Positions 1 through 8,101 of a stretch of DNA of 9,354 nucleotides are shown piece by piece. Both the position numbers and the translations under genes were made by a program. The notes beneath the pieces were generated by a model. That model was not told the origin of the DNA. It saw nothing but the letters and a program-made list of their open reading frames with translations, and ran no database searches. The stretch's first letter is position 1, and each line of letters opens with the position of its first letter. This stretch comes from Desulfobacteraceae bacterium (lineage in GTDB: Bacteria; Desulfobacterota; Desulfobacteria; Desulfobacterales; Desulfosarcinaceae). The stretch is taken from contig JALVRI010000541.1 in assembly GCA_027031325.1 (NCBI GenBank), positions 1 through 9,354 on the forward strand, given 5' to 3'.

Positions 1-45
1 CGGACTTTATTCTGGAATCCAGCCAATAAGAAGCTGCGAAGGTAA
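1..45 (+). CDS. Possible C-terminal end of an upstream gene (partial)
   Basis: Frame 1 is open from the window edge for 14 codons and ends at TAA (43-45), six bases before the GldG-family start. GldG-family genes normally follow an ABC-2 permease gene closely, so this may be the permease's last residues (basic end, Lys-Lys-Leu-Arg-Arg). Frame 3 also stops early (TAA at 25-27), so the frame choice is inference and the stretch is too short to identify by sequence. Confidence 0.3.
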   Translation, partial: RTLFWNPANKKLRR

Positions 46-51
46 ATCAAA

Positions 52-2214
52 ATGCGACTGCCATCGGATAAACACCGCTTTGTGAAAGCCTCTCTCTACC
101 TGACCGTGCTTGTGCTTCTCAATGCCGCCTCTTTCAGGTTCTTTTTCCACCTGGACCTTACCCGCAACAAGCGCTTCAGCCTGTCTGAAACCAGCCGCAG
201 GGTCGTTGCCACCTTGTCCGAACCGATGATCGTCAAGGTCTTTTTCACCCGCCGCCTTCCGGCTCCCTACAACGGCGTGCGGCGCTACCTGCATGACCTG
301 CTGGCGGAATACGCCATTTACGGCAAGCGCTATTTCGACTACCGCTTCTATGATGTCGACCCCCAAGAAGGCCAACCGGCGGGCAAGACCTCGGCCAACC
401 GAGCCCTGGCGCTGGATTACGGAATCGAACCGATTCAGATCCAAACCATAGAAAAAGACGAAGTCAAGTTTCAAAAAGCGTTCATGGGGATAGTCCTGAT
501 TCACGGCGACACGGTGGAGAAGCTGCCGGCGGTGACCAGCACCGACGACCTGGAATACAGGCTTACCACCGCCATGGAAAAGCTTGCCCGTAAAGTAAGC
601 GCCCTCCTGGCGTTGGAAAAACCATTGGAGGTGGTACTGTATCTTTCATCTTCCCTGGACCAGGTTGCAGGAGTGATGGGAATCGGGCAACTGGATAGCT
701 ACAGTACGAGCATAAAAAAGGCCGTTGCGGAACTGAACTCCGGTCTTTACGACAAGCTGGAGTTCAAGATTGTCGATCCGTCCGGAAGGCAATCGGACAC
801 AGAGCTGATCGACCGGTACAGGCTTCCCTGGATAAAGTGGCCCGCGATGGATGAACGGAAAATCAAGGCCGGCCGTGGAACCATCGGGCTGGTGGTACGC
901 AACTCAAAGCGCTGGAAGGCAATTCCACTTTTGAAAGTTGTCCGGATGCCGCTCATGGGCACCAGGTACAGACTCGTTGCGCCCGAGCAGGTCAAACGGC
1001 TGATCGACCTCAACCTGAACGTCCTGCTGGGTATCAACGCCGAGCTGGGATACCTGGCCGATCACGGTACCCCGCCGCTTGGATCTTCATCCCTTGCCGC
1101 CGGAGGTTTGAACCTGCAGCGCTTTGCCGATCTTGCCGGCCGGAATTACGACCTGGTCCCGGTCAAGCTGGAACAAGGCGTGCCGGCCGGACTCAAATGC
1201 CTGCTCATTGTAAGGCCTACCCGCAAATTCAGCGACTGGGAGCTCTATCAGCTCGACCAGGCCCTGATGCGGGGCACAAACCTGGCCTTCTTCATCGATC
1301 CGCTGGAAGAAAAGCCTTCATCCGGGACAAGACCGAAACTGGCCGAGATAGATACCGGTCTTGACAAACTGCTGCACCACTGGGGTGTAGCGATCGAAAA
1401 GGCAATCGTCCTTGACAAGCAATGCTACCGCCAAGTGATGCCGCAGGCCATGGGGGGAGGACAGCGGCCGATCTATTTTGCCCCCCTGCTCCACCAGGAA
1501 AACATTTCCGGCCAACTGCCTTTCCTGCGTCATATCAAACAACTGGTCGTCTTCAAGGCCGCACCGGTCAACCCCTTGAACGAAAAGCTGGAAAAACAGG
1601 GGCTGACGGCTTACAAGCTGCTGTCATCTTCTCAAAGTTCATGGACGGTAGGCCGCGGGGCCATGCTGGTACCGGAACTTCTCCGGGTTCCGGCGACGGC
1701 CGAACTGTCTTCCCGGCCCCTGGCCTACCTTCTCAAGGGCCGTTTCACAAGCTACTTCAAGGGCAAGCCGCTGCCGCAAAAATCTTCCGGCAACAAGGAG
1801 CAGGACAAAAAAGGGGAAAAGGCGGAAAATCATTCCCGGGAGCCTGAGGCCCGGGTTTCTTACCAGGGAGTTACCATCGACCGTAGCCCGCCGGCGCAAC
1901 TCTTCGTCATGGGCAGCGCCCAAATGCTGTCCAACATCTTGCTCGACTCCGAAGGCAAAAGCAACAACGCCGTTTTCGTCATGAACCTGATCGATGCCCT
2001 CAACGGACGCCAGGACAGGGCCCTGATGCGGGGCAAACTGCAAAGGCTGAACCCGTTGCACCGAACATCGCCGGAACTGAAAAGCCTCATCAAAGCTTTC
2101 TGCATTGCAGGCCTGCCTCTAGGGGTTATTTTCTGCGGTCTGGGTGTCTGGTTGTATCGCCGGCGGCGACAAAAAAGGATTCTCGAAAGCTTCGGCAGGA
2201 GACAGGAGCAATGA
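52..2214 (+). CDS. GldG-family ABC transporter auxiliary protein
   Basis: This 720-aa membrane-anchored protein matches the GldG/ABC_transp_aux family, which accompanies an ABC-2 permease and ATPase; in Bacteroidota such proteins serve gliding, elsewhere the substrate is unknown. An N-terminal membrane segment (about residues 12-32) is followed by the family signature region with LDLTRNKRFSLS (about 34-45) and a segment like 'EPMIVKVFFTRRLP' (57-70). An 'EYRLTTAMEKL' stretch lies at 168-178, an ADHG motif (336-339) replaces the common GHGE-like motif, and the late 'LFVMGSAQMLSN' (617-628) resembles the family's VVGDSDFxSN. A second membrane helix (about 680-702) ends in an Arg/Lys-rich tail. 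A hydrophilic Lys/Glu-rich linker covers about 575-600. The start is supported by GAAGG at 38-42. The family call is firm, the transported substrate is not known, and the ATPase and permease must lie to the left of the window. Confidence 0.88.
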   Translation: MRLPSDKHRFVKASLYLTVLVLLNAASFRFFFHLDLTRNKRFSLSETSRRVVATLSEPMIVKVFFTRRLPAPYNGVRRYLHDLLAEYAIYGKRYFDYRFYDVDPQEGQPAGKTSANRALALDYGIEPIQIQTIEKDEVKFQKAFMGIVLIHGDTVEKLPAVTSTDDLEYRLTTAMEKLARKVSALLALEKPLEVVLYLSSSLDQVAGVMGIGQLDSYSTSIKKAVAELNSGLYDKLEFKIVDPSGRQSDTELIDRYRLPWIKWPAMDERKIKAGRGTIGLVVRNSKRWKAIPLLKVVRMPLMGTRYRLVAPEQVKRLIDLNLNVLLGINAELGYLADHGTPPLGSSSLAAGGLNLQRFADLAGRNYDLVPVKLEQGVPAGLKCLLIVRPTRKFSDWELYQLDQALMRGTNLAFFIDPLEEKPSSGTRPKLAEIDTGLDKLLHHWGVAIEKAIVLDKQCYRQVMPQAMGGGQRPIYFAPLLHQENISGQLPFLRHIKQLVVFKAAPVNPLNEKLEKQGLTAYKLLSSSQSSWTVGRGAMLVPELLRVPATAELSSRPLAYLLKGRFTSYFKGKPLPQKSSGNKEQDKKGEKAENHSREPEARVSYQGVTIDRSPPAQLFVMGSAQMLSNILLDSEGKSNNAVFVMNLIDALNGRQDRALMRGKLQRLNPLHRTSPELKSLIKAFCIAGLPLGVIFCGLGVWLYRRRRQKRILESFGRRQEQ

Positions 2215-3158
2215 GCAACAAGTGGCAATACACTATTTTGTTCGCGGTGATCGCCTTTCTGGCCGCTCTGCTGTTTTTGCGACAGGGACCGGAAAACCGT
2301 TTCAAGCCACCTCCCCTGCCGCACCCGGACCACAATACCATAACCAGGGTCAGGCTCGCCGGAGCCGGCGGGGCCATCGAACTTAGGCGCACAAAAGATC
2401 AATGGGAGATAACACCCGGAAATTTCAGGGCCGATCAAGACAAGGTCGATGGCATGCTGCGCGCCCTCTCAAACCTGGAGCTTACCGCCCTGGTCTCAGA
2501 ATCCGGCCGATACAAGCGCTACCTGCTCGACAGCCAAAACCGGATCAGGGTCGAAGCATTTGCCGGCAAACGACCGCTAATATCCCTGGATATAGGCAAA
2601 ACCGCTCCCACCGGCCGCCACACCTTTGTCCGTCCCGGGACAGACAAAAGGATCTTTCATGCCCGGGGACTTTTGCGCTCCCGGTTTACGCCCGATCCTG
2701 ATTCATGGCGTGACACTTCGATCCTGGCTTTCGATCCCAAAAGTATAACCTGCCTGCGCATCCGGCTCAAAAAGCGCGTGCTGGAAATCAGGCCGGCGGC
2801 CCCCGGGGCCGGCGGCGATGGCAAGACCGGGGAAAGCTGCTGGCTGACCGCCGGGGGGCAAAAAATAGCTGCTTCCAAGGTGAAAAAATTACTCGATCTT
2901 TTGTCAGAAACCAAATGCAGCCGGTTCTCCAACGACTTTCCCGCCCCTCAAACCGAGCTTGAAATAGAATTGGATCTCGGAACGGCAAGCCCCCAATCCC
3001 TCTCGGTGGCGTCTGCACCGGGCAGCGGGGCGCCTTACCCGGCCCGTTCCTCATTCCAGAAGACACCTTTTACCCTCGCAGCTTCCCGGGCCAAGCTGCT
3101 GATCAAGACCGCCGAAAGCCTCTTTGACGGTTCCGGCCGAACAAAATGGCCTGGCTGA
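2211..3158 (+). CDS. DUF4340 domain-containing protein
   Basis: This 315-aa protein has one N-terminal membrane helix (about residues 7-23) and a soluble, probably periplasmic, remainder. The DUF4340 pattern is visible: a Trp-Ile-x-x-Pro start, then 'ADQDKVDGMLRAL' (74-86), 'YKRYLLD' (101-107), and a second copy-like block 'DSWRDTSILAFD' (164-175). Its function is unknown; the family is regularly encoded next to GldG-type proteins and is presumed part of the same ABC system. The ATG overlaps the upstream TGA (ATGA), which indicates translational coupling, and AGGAG at 2197-2201 gives a ribosome binding site with 9-base spacing inside the upstream gene. A Gly/Ala/Pro-rich insert (about 195-208) coincides with very GC-rich DNA. 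The C-terminal part (250-315) is poorly conserved by eye. Confidence 0.82.
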   Translation: MSNKWQYTILFAVIAFLAALLFLRQGPENRFKPPPLPHPDHNTITRVRLAGAGGAIELRRTKDQWEITPGNFRADQDKVDGMLRALSNLELTALVSESGRYKRYLLDSQNRIRVEAFAGKRPLISLDIGKTAPTGRHTFVRPGTDKRIFHARGLLRSRFTPDPDSWRDTSILAFDPKSITCLRIRLKKRVLEIRPAAPGAGGDGKTGESCWLTAGGQKIAASKVKKLLDLLSETKCSRFSNDFPAPQTELEIELDLGTASPQSLSVASAPGSGAPYPARSSFQKTPFTLAASRAKLLIKTAESLFDGSGRTKWPG

Positions 3159-3180
3159 TCAGGCAAACGGCCTGCTAAAG

Positions 3181-3232
3181 ACCTCCCGGAGTCCGGCGAT
3201 AATATCCTTACAAGAAACCGGTGACGGGAGGT
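3181..3232 (+). promoter_or_regulatory. Leader hairpin that can mask the HEAT-receiver ribosome binding site
   Basis: ACCTCCCG (3181-3188) is the exact reverse complement of CGGGAGGT (3225-3232), which is the Shine-Dalgarno sequence of the following gene (ATG at 3239). A second inner helix can form between CCGG at 3193-3196 and CCGG at 3218-3221. In RNA this would hide the ribosome binding site. No U-run follows, so it is not a terminator. Translational control is inference; the pairing itself is seen directly. Confidence 0.4.
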
Positions 3233-3238
3233 TATGCC

Positions 3239-4888
3239 ATGACAGAAATCAACGCCCGGGAACTCATCGAAGAGTTGCAGTTCGACATCAAGACCGGAGA
3301 CAAGCTCAAGGCTCACCTGGTGCTGAAACACCTGGCCGATGTGGACCCCAGCACCCGCAAGGTGGCCCTGCTGCACCTTGCCAGGGCGGAAACCGCTTTC
3401 ACAATTTCAGTGCTGACCGGCTTGCTGGCCGACTGCAAGCAGGACGAATCCGTATGGTCCATGTTCCGGGAAACCCTGTTTGCAAAGGCCCTTGAGAACC
3501 CGGAAGTGGTTCTCGATCTGATGCGCAGGGAGGTACGTCCCAATCACCGGATGATCCTGGCTGAACTGCTGGGGGAAATCGGTCACGAAGAAGCGGTGCC
3601 GACCTTGATGTCCGTATTGCACGAAGAGCAGGATGAGCAGGTACTGCGGAGCCTGATCGACGCCCTGGGCCAGATAGGCGACCCGGTCGCCACCACCTCC
3701 ATTTCCGAATACCTCTATTCTTCCAACGCCGAGCTGATCATCGCCGCCATCGGCGCCCTCGGGCAGATTGCCACCCCGACCGCCATTCAACGGCTGTCGG
3801 AAAAGCTGGGGGCCGATCCCGATCTGGACATAATCATCCTGGACGTGCTGGCCTCGACCCAGCTTCCCGAAGCCATGGAACAATTGAACAACTGTCTCTC
3901 GTCCCAGCATGCCCATGTACGCAACGCCGCCAAACGCCACCTGGTTGAAATCGGCGCCAAGTCAGTCCCCTTCCTGATCGAAAATCTGCGCCACCAAGAT
4001 CCCGACCTGCTGATTCATACCCTCAACCTGCTTGGCGAAATCGGCGACGAATCGGCCATCGCGCCCATCCGCAAGCTGCTCCACAACGAGCCGGCCGATG
4101 CCAACGTGAGATTCGCCGCTTACGAAGCCCTGGGCCGGCTGCCTGTACAAAAGGGCGCCATTACCCTTGCCCAGGGCCTGGAAGACCCGGTGGAGAACGT
4201 GAGGACCGCCGCCGCCAAGGCCATAGATTTCAATTACAACACCATCCTGGCAGCGGGGGTCAAAAACATGATCCGGGCAGAAGACCCAAAAACAAGGCCC
4301 ATCGGCAAAACGATCATCGACGCCCAGTGTGACAACATCTTCCTGGACCTGATGGAAACTTCCGAGTTCCGCCGGTTCGCCCTGGATTACATCGGCCGCG
4401 GAGTCCATTCCGACATCAGGGAGCATTATATAGATCTGTTGCGCTCCAATGACATGACCGCCCTGGCCGACCAAATCAGCCGGCAAGCGGCCGAAGATGA
4501 TCAGGCTCCGAACCTGAAGGTGTTTGCCGTGGATGATTCCAAGATGATCCTCAACATCTATCGCAGCAGCCTGCACCAGATCGGCTGCGAGCCGGTGCTT
4601 TTCGCCAATCCCCAAGAGGCCGTGGCCAAGGTACGCGAAATAGAACCCGATTTCATTTTCACCGATCTCAACATGCCCGAAATGACCGGAGTTGACCTGA
4701 TAAGGGCCGTCCGCCGGTGGTTCGACAAGGACAAGCTTCCAATCGTGATGGTGACCACCCAAAACGAATGCAGCGACAACGAAGCCGCCATGCAAGCCGG
4801 GGCAAACCAGATCATAAACAAACCGTTTACGGCCGAAACCCTGAAAAAGGCCCTCGATACCTTCCTGGCGTCAAGCAAAGCCGCCTGA
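3239..4888 (+). CDS. HEAT-repeat protein with C-terminal receiver (response regulator) domain
   Basis: This is a 549-aa soluble protein. Residues about 30-340 form tandem HEAT/PBS-lyase-like helical repeats, with recurring units such as 'LAELLGEIGHEEAVPTL', 'LIDALGQIGDPVA', 'LNLLGEIGDESAIAPI' and 'ALGRLPVQKGAITL', typical of protein-binding solenoids. Residues about 426-545 are a complete CheY-like receiver: acidic pair D432/D433, phospho-acceptor D476 in TDLNMPEMTG, switch Thr T506/T507, and K528 before Pro. Phosphorylation by a histidine kinase is therefore expected; no kinase is in the window. There is no DNA-binding or enzymatic output domain, so it probably acts by protein contact. A GTG at 3221 extends the frame by six codons, but ATG 3239 is chosen because GGGAGGT at 3226-3232 lies six bases before it. 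It follows the DUF4340 gene by 80 bp on the same strand, so shared transcription is possible. The partner and pathway are unknown. Confidence 0.88.
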   Translation: MTEINARELIEELQFDIKTGDKLKAHLVLKHLADVDPSTRKVALLHLARAETAFTISVLTGLLADCKQDESVWSMFRETLFAKALENPEVVLDLMRREVRPNHRMILAELLGEIGHEEAVPTLMSVLHEEQDEQVLRSLIDALGQIGDPVATTSISEYLYSSNAELIIAAIGALGQIATPTAIQRLSEKLGADPDLDIIILDVLASTQLPEAMEQLNNCLSSQHAHVRNAAKRHLVEIGAKSVPFLIENLRHQDPDLLIHTLNLLGEIGDESAIAPIRKLLHNEPADANVRFAAYEALGRLPVQKGAITLAQGLEDPVENVRTAAAKAIDFNYNTILAAGVKNMIRAEDPKTRPIGKTIIDAQCDNIFLDLMETSEFRRFALDYIGRGVHSDIREHYIDLLRSNDMTALADQISRQAAEDDQAPNLKVFAVDDSKMILNIYRSSLHQIGCEPVLFANPQEAVAKVREIEPDFIFTDLNMPEMTGVDLIRAVRRWFDKDKLPIVMVTTQNECSDNEAAMQAGANQIINKPFTAETLKKALDTFLASSKAA

Positions 4889-4910
4889 AAAAACCGGGTT
4901 CAGTCCTGGT
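4888..4910 (-). terminator. Weak candidate intrinsic terminator of the minus-strand operon
   Basis: Read on the minus strand, ACCAGG and CCCGGT (4910-4905 with 4898-4893) form a short stem with one A/C mismatch around a six-base loop that contains part of the stop codon. Six U follow directly (4893-4888). The position at the end of the rhodanese/ferritin-like gene fits, but the stem is short, so it may be inefficient. It lies between two convergent genes only 11 bp apart. Confidence 0.33.
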
Positions 4911-5730
4911 AACTTCTGCAGGCGGTTATGTTTTCCACCAGATCCCGGATGTGGGCCTTTTCGGCCTGGGCCAGGTCTAAAAAAGCCTTGGCCTGGGAGG
5001 CGTTTTCTTCCCTATCGGCCAGATTGCGGTACAGGTCGAAGGCGGAATTTTCAATCTCCAGGGCGATCTCCATCAGCGGCAGGCACCGGCCGGCCTCAAC
5101 TTCAACCACTTCTTCCAGGGCCTCGATCAGAGGCCGTCCGCCTTCCAGGATCTCTCCTTCGAGCCGGTTGAAAATGGTATCGAAGTCCGCAGCCACACCG
5201 CCTGCTTTCTGCCAGTAGCCATGAATCGTCCGGGCGTGGGCCGTTTCAGCCTTGGCCAGCTTTTTGAAGACCTCGGCCCAGGGTCGGCGCCGGAAACGTT
5301 CCGCTATAAATTCATAGAAACGCAGGGCTCCTTTCTCAAGATCCATGGCTATCCGGAACTTGTCCCCGGCAAGGGCGGCCTGGAAAATCTTTACCTTCGG
5401 CCAGCCTTCCAGCTGCCGTCCATCCCAGGCCAGGATCCCGCCCCGGAGGTTGAAAACCCGGTTTTTCCCTTCCAGTTCCTCTATTGCCAGGGTGGCCGCG
5501 GCCATGGATCGGGCCCCGGAACGACAATAGAACACAAGGTCCTTGCCGGCCGGCAGTTCGTGGATCTTGCGGACCAGCTCGATGACCGGGATCAACTTTG
5601 CGCCGGGGATATGGCCTTGTTCGTACTCTTCCGGTTGACGCACATCTATCAGCAGATACTCGCCTTCACGCCGGCGCCGGAGATAATCCCTCAGCCGGCC
5701 GGATCCGATATTCTCGACTTTGGTTTCCAT
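4900..5730 (-). CDS. Rhodanese domain fused to rubrerythrin-like ferritin domain
   Basis: This 276-aa cytoplasmic protein has two domains. Residues about 5-112 are a rhodanese: 'LIDVRQPEEYEQGHIPGA' type entry (27-44), active-site loop CRSGAR with catalytic Cys69, and closing 'NLRGGILAWDG'. Residues about 118-272 are a four-helix ferritin-like domain with probable diiron ligands: E132 (helix A), E162xxH165 (helix B), E225/E227 (helix C) and E257xxH260 (helix D). There is no rubredoxin-type CxxC domain, so it is not a classical rubrerythrin. Rhodaneses move sulfane sulfur and rubrerythrin-like domains usually reduce peroxide, so a joint role in sulfur or peroxide handling is inferred, not shown. 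GGGAG (5742-5738) precedes the ATG by 7 bases. It is the second gene of an operon, 22 bp after the YyaL-type gene. Confidence 0.87.
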   Translation of the reverse strand: METKVENIGSGRLRDYLRRRREGEYLLIDVRQPEEYEQGHIPGAKLIPVIELVRKIHELPAGKDLVFYCRSGARSMAAATLAIEELEGKNRVFNLRGGILAWDGRQLEGWPKVKIFQAALAGDKFRIAMDLEKGALRFYEFIAERFRRRPWAEVFKKLAKAETAHARTIHGYWQKAGGVAADFDTIFNRLEGEILEGGRPLIEALEEVVEVEAGRCLPLMEIALEIENSAFDLYRNLADREENASQAKAFLDLAQAEKAHIRDLVENITACRSYQD

Positions 5731-5752
5731 CGGCTTTCTCCCTTGATCGCCT

Positions 5753-7879
5753 TCAGGCAGGGTCCTGTTCAGGCTTCGACCTTTGATGGGCCTTCGGCCA
5801 CGCCTTCAAAAACTCGTCCAGCCCTGGATCATGGGGTCCGACGGCCCTGCCAGCCCCATCGCGGACCAGGTAGATCCGCACCTGTTGCCCTTCCGGCCCT
5901 AAGCGGGCGGTAAAGGGGGCGATCTTTTCCAAAAGGTTCCCATTTCGGGGTGTCTTCACCATCACCGCCAGCTCCGGCGCATGGACACCATCGATCCTGG
6001 CCAGGATCGAATCGACATTCTGTTCGGCACCGGCGGTTACGATCACCACCCGGCTCACCGGCTTTGAAACCAGTTCCAGGGAGCAAAGGAAGTTGGTAAA
6101 AGAGGCCGGCTGGCGCTCGACCTCGCCTCCAAAGGCCCTGCTCAGCAGATCCGCCTTTTCACCGAAAGCCGGTCTGCCGGTAAGGCTGTACAGCCTGGCA
6201 AGGTTGGCCAAGGCCACCCCGTTTACAGAAGGCAAGGCTCCGTCAAACAGGTCTTTGGGGATGGCCGGCAATTCGGTCGAGTCTTTCGGGGCCAGGAAAT
6301 AACCCCCTTCCACCGGATCGTAAAACCGTTGATCCATTACATTTTGGAGAACGACTGCTTTGTCAAGATAGGCGGCATCGAAGCTGGTGCGATAAAGCTC
6401 CAGCAGCCCGGCAATAAAATAGGCATAGTCCGAACTGAACCCGGCCCCCATGGTCCGGCCGCCACGGTAAGCATGGCAAAGTTGTCCGTCTCCGGACACC
6501 ATGGTGGTCCAAATAAAATCGGCTGCCCTGGCGGCGGCTTGCCTGTACCTGCCTTCTGCCAGGACCCTTGCCCCCATGGCCAGGGCGGCGATCATCAGCC
6601 CGTTCCAGTCTGCCAAAACCTTGTCGTCGGTCAGCGGGGCGGGTCTTTGCTCGCGCTGGAGATAAAGGCTCCGGCGCAATGATTCCCAGCGCCTTTCAAG
6701 TTGCCGAAGATCCAGATTCAATTGGGCGGCCCACTGTTTCCAGCTCTTTGAAAGGTACAGGACATTCAAACCGTTTGGACGGCCGGTGGCCTGGTCGACG
6801 AAATTGCCCTCCACCTCCAGGTTGAAAATCCCGGTCCAGGGGACAGGATCGTCGGTGCCGACCAGGTCGCTAAACTCGCGATGGCGCCATAAGTAGTAAA
6901 GCCCTTCCTCTCCCTGGCTGTCGGCGTCCTGGGCCGTGAAAAATGCCCCGCCCCTGTCGGTCAGCTTGTCGGCAACGTAGGTGAAGATTTCCTGCGCCGT
7001 GCGGGCCGACTGCAGATCTCCGGTGACCTGGTAGGCCTCCAGGTAGGCCATGGCCAGGAGGGCCTGATCGTACAACATCTTTTCGAAATGCGGCAGGATC
7101 CAGTCGGCGTCGGTGCTGTAGCGGTGAAAGCCGAGCCCCACGTGATCCCAGATCCCGCCCCGGCGCATGGCCTCCAGGCTGGTGGTGGCCATTTGCATCC
7201 AGTTGGATTTAGCCGCCCGGGCGGCCTGACGGATCAGAAAAACCAGGCGGTGGGCCATGGGAAACTTGGGGGCGCCGTTGAATCCTCCCCTTTCGGTATC
7301 GAAAGCCGACTCCAATTGCCTGCAGGCCCGCTGGAAAATTCCAGCTTCAAGTTCACCCGTCATGGAAGCGAAGGAAAAAGATCCGGCCAGGACCTTGGCC
7401 ACCTGGTCAGCCGTCTTGACCACCATCTGGCGCTCATTTTTCCACAAGGATGCAATCTTGCGGCTGATCTCCATCAGGCCGGGCCGGCCGAAGCTGTTGG
7501 TCCGGGGCAGATAGGTGGCTGCGAAAAAAGGTTTCCTGTCCGGGGTCATCACGATTGTCAGGGGCCAGCCGCAATTGCCCCCCAGCACCTGGCAGGCGGC
7601 CATGTAAACCGCGTCCACGTCCGGCCTTTCCTCCCGGTCGACCTTGATGCAAACAAAGGCCTGGTTGAGAATCGCGGCCGTGTCGGCATCACTGAAAGAC
7701 TCTTTTTCCATGACATGACACCAGTGACAGGTAGCATAACCGATGGAAAGGAAAACGGGTTTATCCTGAACACCGGCAGCCTCGAAAGCTTCCCGGCACC
7801 ACGGCCACCACCGGACCGGGTTACGGGCATGCTGGAGCAGGTAAGGACTGAGCTGATCTGCCAAACGATTGGCATCCAT
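5753..7879 (-). CDS. YyaL/SPATA20-type thioredoxin domain-containing protein (DUF255)
   Basis: This 708-aa protein, close in length to Bacillus YyaL, has no signal peptide. Residues about 1-165 are the Thioredox_DsbH/DUF255 domain: 'YLLQHARNPVRW' (13-24), the CxxC centre C51-H-W-C54, 'DREERPD' (81-87), and 'GWPLTIVMTPD' (104-114). The remainder is an (alpha/alpha) barrel like that of N-acylglucosamine 2-epimerases, with the diagnostic stretches GGFNGAPKFP (198-207), 'GGIWDHVGLGFHRYS' (241-255), 'HFEKMLYDQA' (264-273) and 'AQDADS' (316-321). All family landmarks appear intact, but the biochemical role of this family remains undefined; a redox or sugar-related function is only inferred. The start is supported by AAGGAGG (7894-7888) eight bases upstream, and a promoter-like pair lies at 7960-7932. 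It is the first gene of a two-gene operon with the rhodanese/ferritin-like fusion. Confidence 0.92.
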   Translation of the reverse strand: MDANRLADQLSPYLLQHARNPVRWWPWCREAFEAAGVQDKPVFLSIGYATCHWCHVMEKESFSDADTAAILNQAFVCIKVDREERPDVDAVYMAACQVLGGNCGWPLTIVMTPDRKPFFAATYLPRTNSFGRPGLMEISRKIASLWKNERQMVVKTADQVAKVLAGSFSFASMTGELEAGIFQRACRQLESAFDTERGGFNGAPKFPMAHRLVFLIRQAARAAKSNWMQMATTSLEAMRRGGIWDHVGLGFHRYSTDADWILPHFEKMLYDQALLAMAYLEAYQVTGDLQSARTAQEIFTYVADKLTDRGGAFFTAQDADSQGEEGLYYLWRHREFSDLVGTDDPVPWTGIFNLEVEGNFVDQATGRPNGLNVLYLSKSWKQWAAQLNLDLRQLERRWESLRRSLYLQREQRPAPLTDDKVLADWNGLMIAALAMGARVLAEGRYRQAAARAADFIWTTMVSGDGQLCHAYRGGRTMGAGFSSDYAYFIAGLLELYRTSFDAAYLDKAVVLQNVMDQRFYDPVEGGYFLAPKDSTELPAIPKDLFDGALPSVNGVALANLARLYSLTGRPAFGEKADLLSRAFGGEVERQPASFTNFLCSLELVSKPVSRVVIVTAGAEQNVDSILARIDGVHAPELAVMVKTPRNGNLLEKIAPFTARLGPEGQQVRIYLVRDGAGRAVGPHDPGLDEFLKAWPKAHQRSKPEQDPA

Positions 7880-7931
7880 TTTGAGGGCCTCCTTGGCTGG
7901 ATTTCAATAAAAAACTCCGGGGCCATCTACC

Positions 7932-7960
7932 AGTATATGCACCCGCAGCCGACCTGGCAA
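7932..7960 (-). promoter_or_regulatory. Sigma-70-like promoter of the YyaL-rhodanese operon
   Basis: On the minus strand TTGCCA (7960-7955, 5 of 6 to the -35 consensus) is followed after exactly 17 bp by TATACT (7937-7932, 5 of 6 to the -10 consensus). Transcription would start near 7925 and give a leader of about 45 bases to the ATG at 7879. Spacing and position are both good. It was found by eye only. Confidence 0.55.
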
Positions 7961-8101
7961 ATTTAACCCCGCCTCCCGGCAGGATTGCGGGCAGCTATGC
8001 CTACCACTATTTTCCAGCTCCGGGCCAGGATCATCCCGATTTTCCAGCCCACCTGTTTGACCGCGGGCAGGATCAAGCTTAGCTTAATGGAAAGCCGGAA
8101 A

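Noticed and set aside
2798..2810. 13-bp GC-only palindrome in the DUF4340 gene
   Set aside because: Explained by Pro/Ala/Gly codons in a GC-rich insert; no function can be supported.
3198..3203. GATAAT as -10 box of a promoter for the HEAT-receiver gene
   Set aside because: No -35-like hexamer at 16-18 bp upstream.
3221..3241. GTG at 3221 as start of the HEAT-receiver protein
   Set aside because: The ribosome binding site at 3226-3232 lies downstream of it and fits ATG 3239.
3962..4795. 277-aa minus-strand frame opposite the HEAT-receiver gene
   Set aside because: Antisense shadow produced by codon bias of the real gene; no ribosome binding site or domain seen.
7088..7966. 292-aa plus-strand frame opposite the YyaL gene
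   Set aside because: Antisense shadow of a well-conserved gene; Gly/Pro/His-rich and without domains.
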